From assembly GCA_028877265.1 (NCBI GenBank), contig JAPPGX010000143.1, positions 1,062-35,604 on the forward strand: DNA of 34,543 bases, written 5' to 3'. A program made the position numbers and the translations under genes. This DNA comes from Acidobacteriota bacterium (GTDB lineage: Bacteria; Acidobacteriota; Vicinamibacteria; Marinacidobacterales; Marinacidobacteraceae). The notes below the pieces were generated by a model, which saw only the letters and a program-made list of their open reading frames with translations, did no database searches and was not told the DNA's origin. Of this stretch, positions 34,427-34,543 are shown in pieces; position 1 is the stretch's first letter, and every line of letters starts with the position of its first letter.

Positions 34427-34543
34427 CGGGGGGGGGGGGGCCCCCCCCGGCCCGCGGGAGAACCCCCGGGGCCCCCCCCCCCCAACAGGTGGGGGGGGGG
34501 GGGGGGGGGGGCGGGGGGGGGGGGGCCGGCCGCCGGGGGGTTT
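34427..34543. other. Low-complexity G/C tract at contig end
   Basis: G and C runs with few other bases, the same character as 40-118 and 26944-27060. No feature can be supported here; it is probably sequencing or assembly noise. Confidence 0.7.

Overview
The window is a GC-rich bacterial metagenome contig, with homopolymer G/C noise at both ends and once inside (26944-27060). The organism is probably an Acidobacteriota or Gemmatimonadota-like bacterium. The reasons are a TonB receptor with a carboxypeptidase-regulatory N-terminus, a choice-of-anchor B lipoprotein, an M14 exopeptidase with calcium-loop repeats and a DUF2272 protein. From memory, RiPP clusters of the type seen here are known from sponge microbiomes. 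Phylum and habitat are inference.

Region 1 (190-760): a vapBC-like toxin-antitoxin pair. The two genes overlap by 8 bp, and direct repeats cover a near-leaderless promoter.

Region 2 (939-13556) is the main system: a proteusin (nitrile-hydratase-leader peptide, NHLP) RiPP cluster. The precursor gene (2589-2840, +) has its own strong promoter and ends in the five-residue core L-C-C-C-W. On the minus strand lie, in transcription order, a very short HlyD-type adaptor, a C39-peptidase ABC exporter, a second NHLM-type ABC transporter, an NHLP-leader domain fused to a terpene-cyclase-like alpha/alpha-toroid protein, a fused ThiF/YcaO cyclodehydratase and an unrecognised 372-aa protein. These six genes overlap or lie within 38 bp of each other. 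A flavin-dependent tryptophan halogenase lies on the far side of the precursor. The simplest model is this: YcaO turns the three Cys into thiazolines (no azoline oxidase is seen), the halogenase modifies the only Trp, which is the last residue, and the C39 transporter cuts after Ala-Gly and exports the product. This resembles the sponge 'srp' proteusin brominase clusters. The leader-toroid fusion and the tiny adaptor are the least expected parts.

Region 3 (13691-23032): a secreted amidohydrolase and a divergent GT4 glycosyltransferase; a CDP-alcohol phosphatidyltransferase followed by an AlkB-like hydroxylase fused to a GlnE-like nucleotidyltransferase domain; and a divergent TonB-dependent receptor.

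Region 4 (23061-26847): a minus-strand operon of an all-helical putative lipoprotein, a membrane sulfatase/phosphoglycerol-transferase-like protein and a DUF2272 protein, ending at hairpin repeats and the internal C/G tract, which may be a false assembly join.

Region 5 (27307-34426): a 1375-aa secreted M14 metallopeptidase, a DUF167 protein whose frame runs into a 120-bp dispersed repeat, a haloalkane-dehalogenase-like hydrolase whose 3' end lies in the same repeat, an intergenic stretch with a 26-bp hairpin repeat and a second 120-bp copy, and a choice-of-anchor B lipoprotein.
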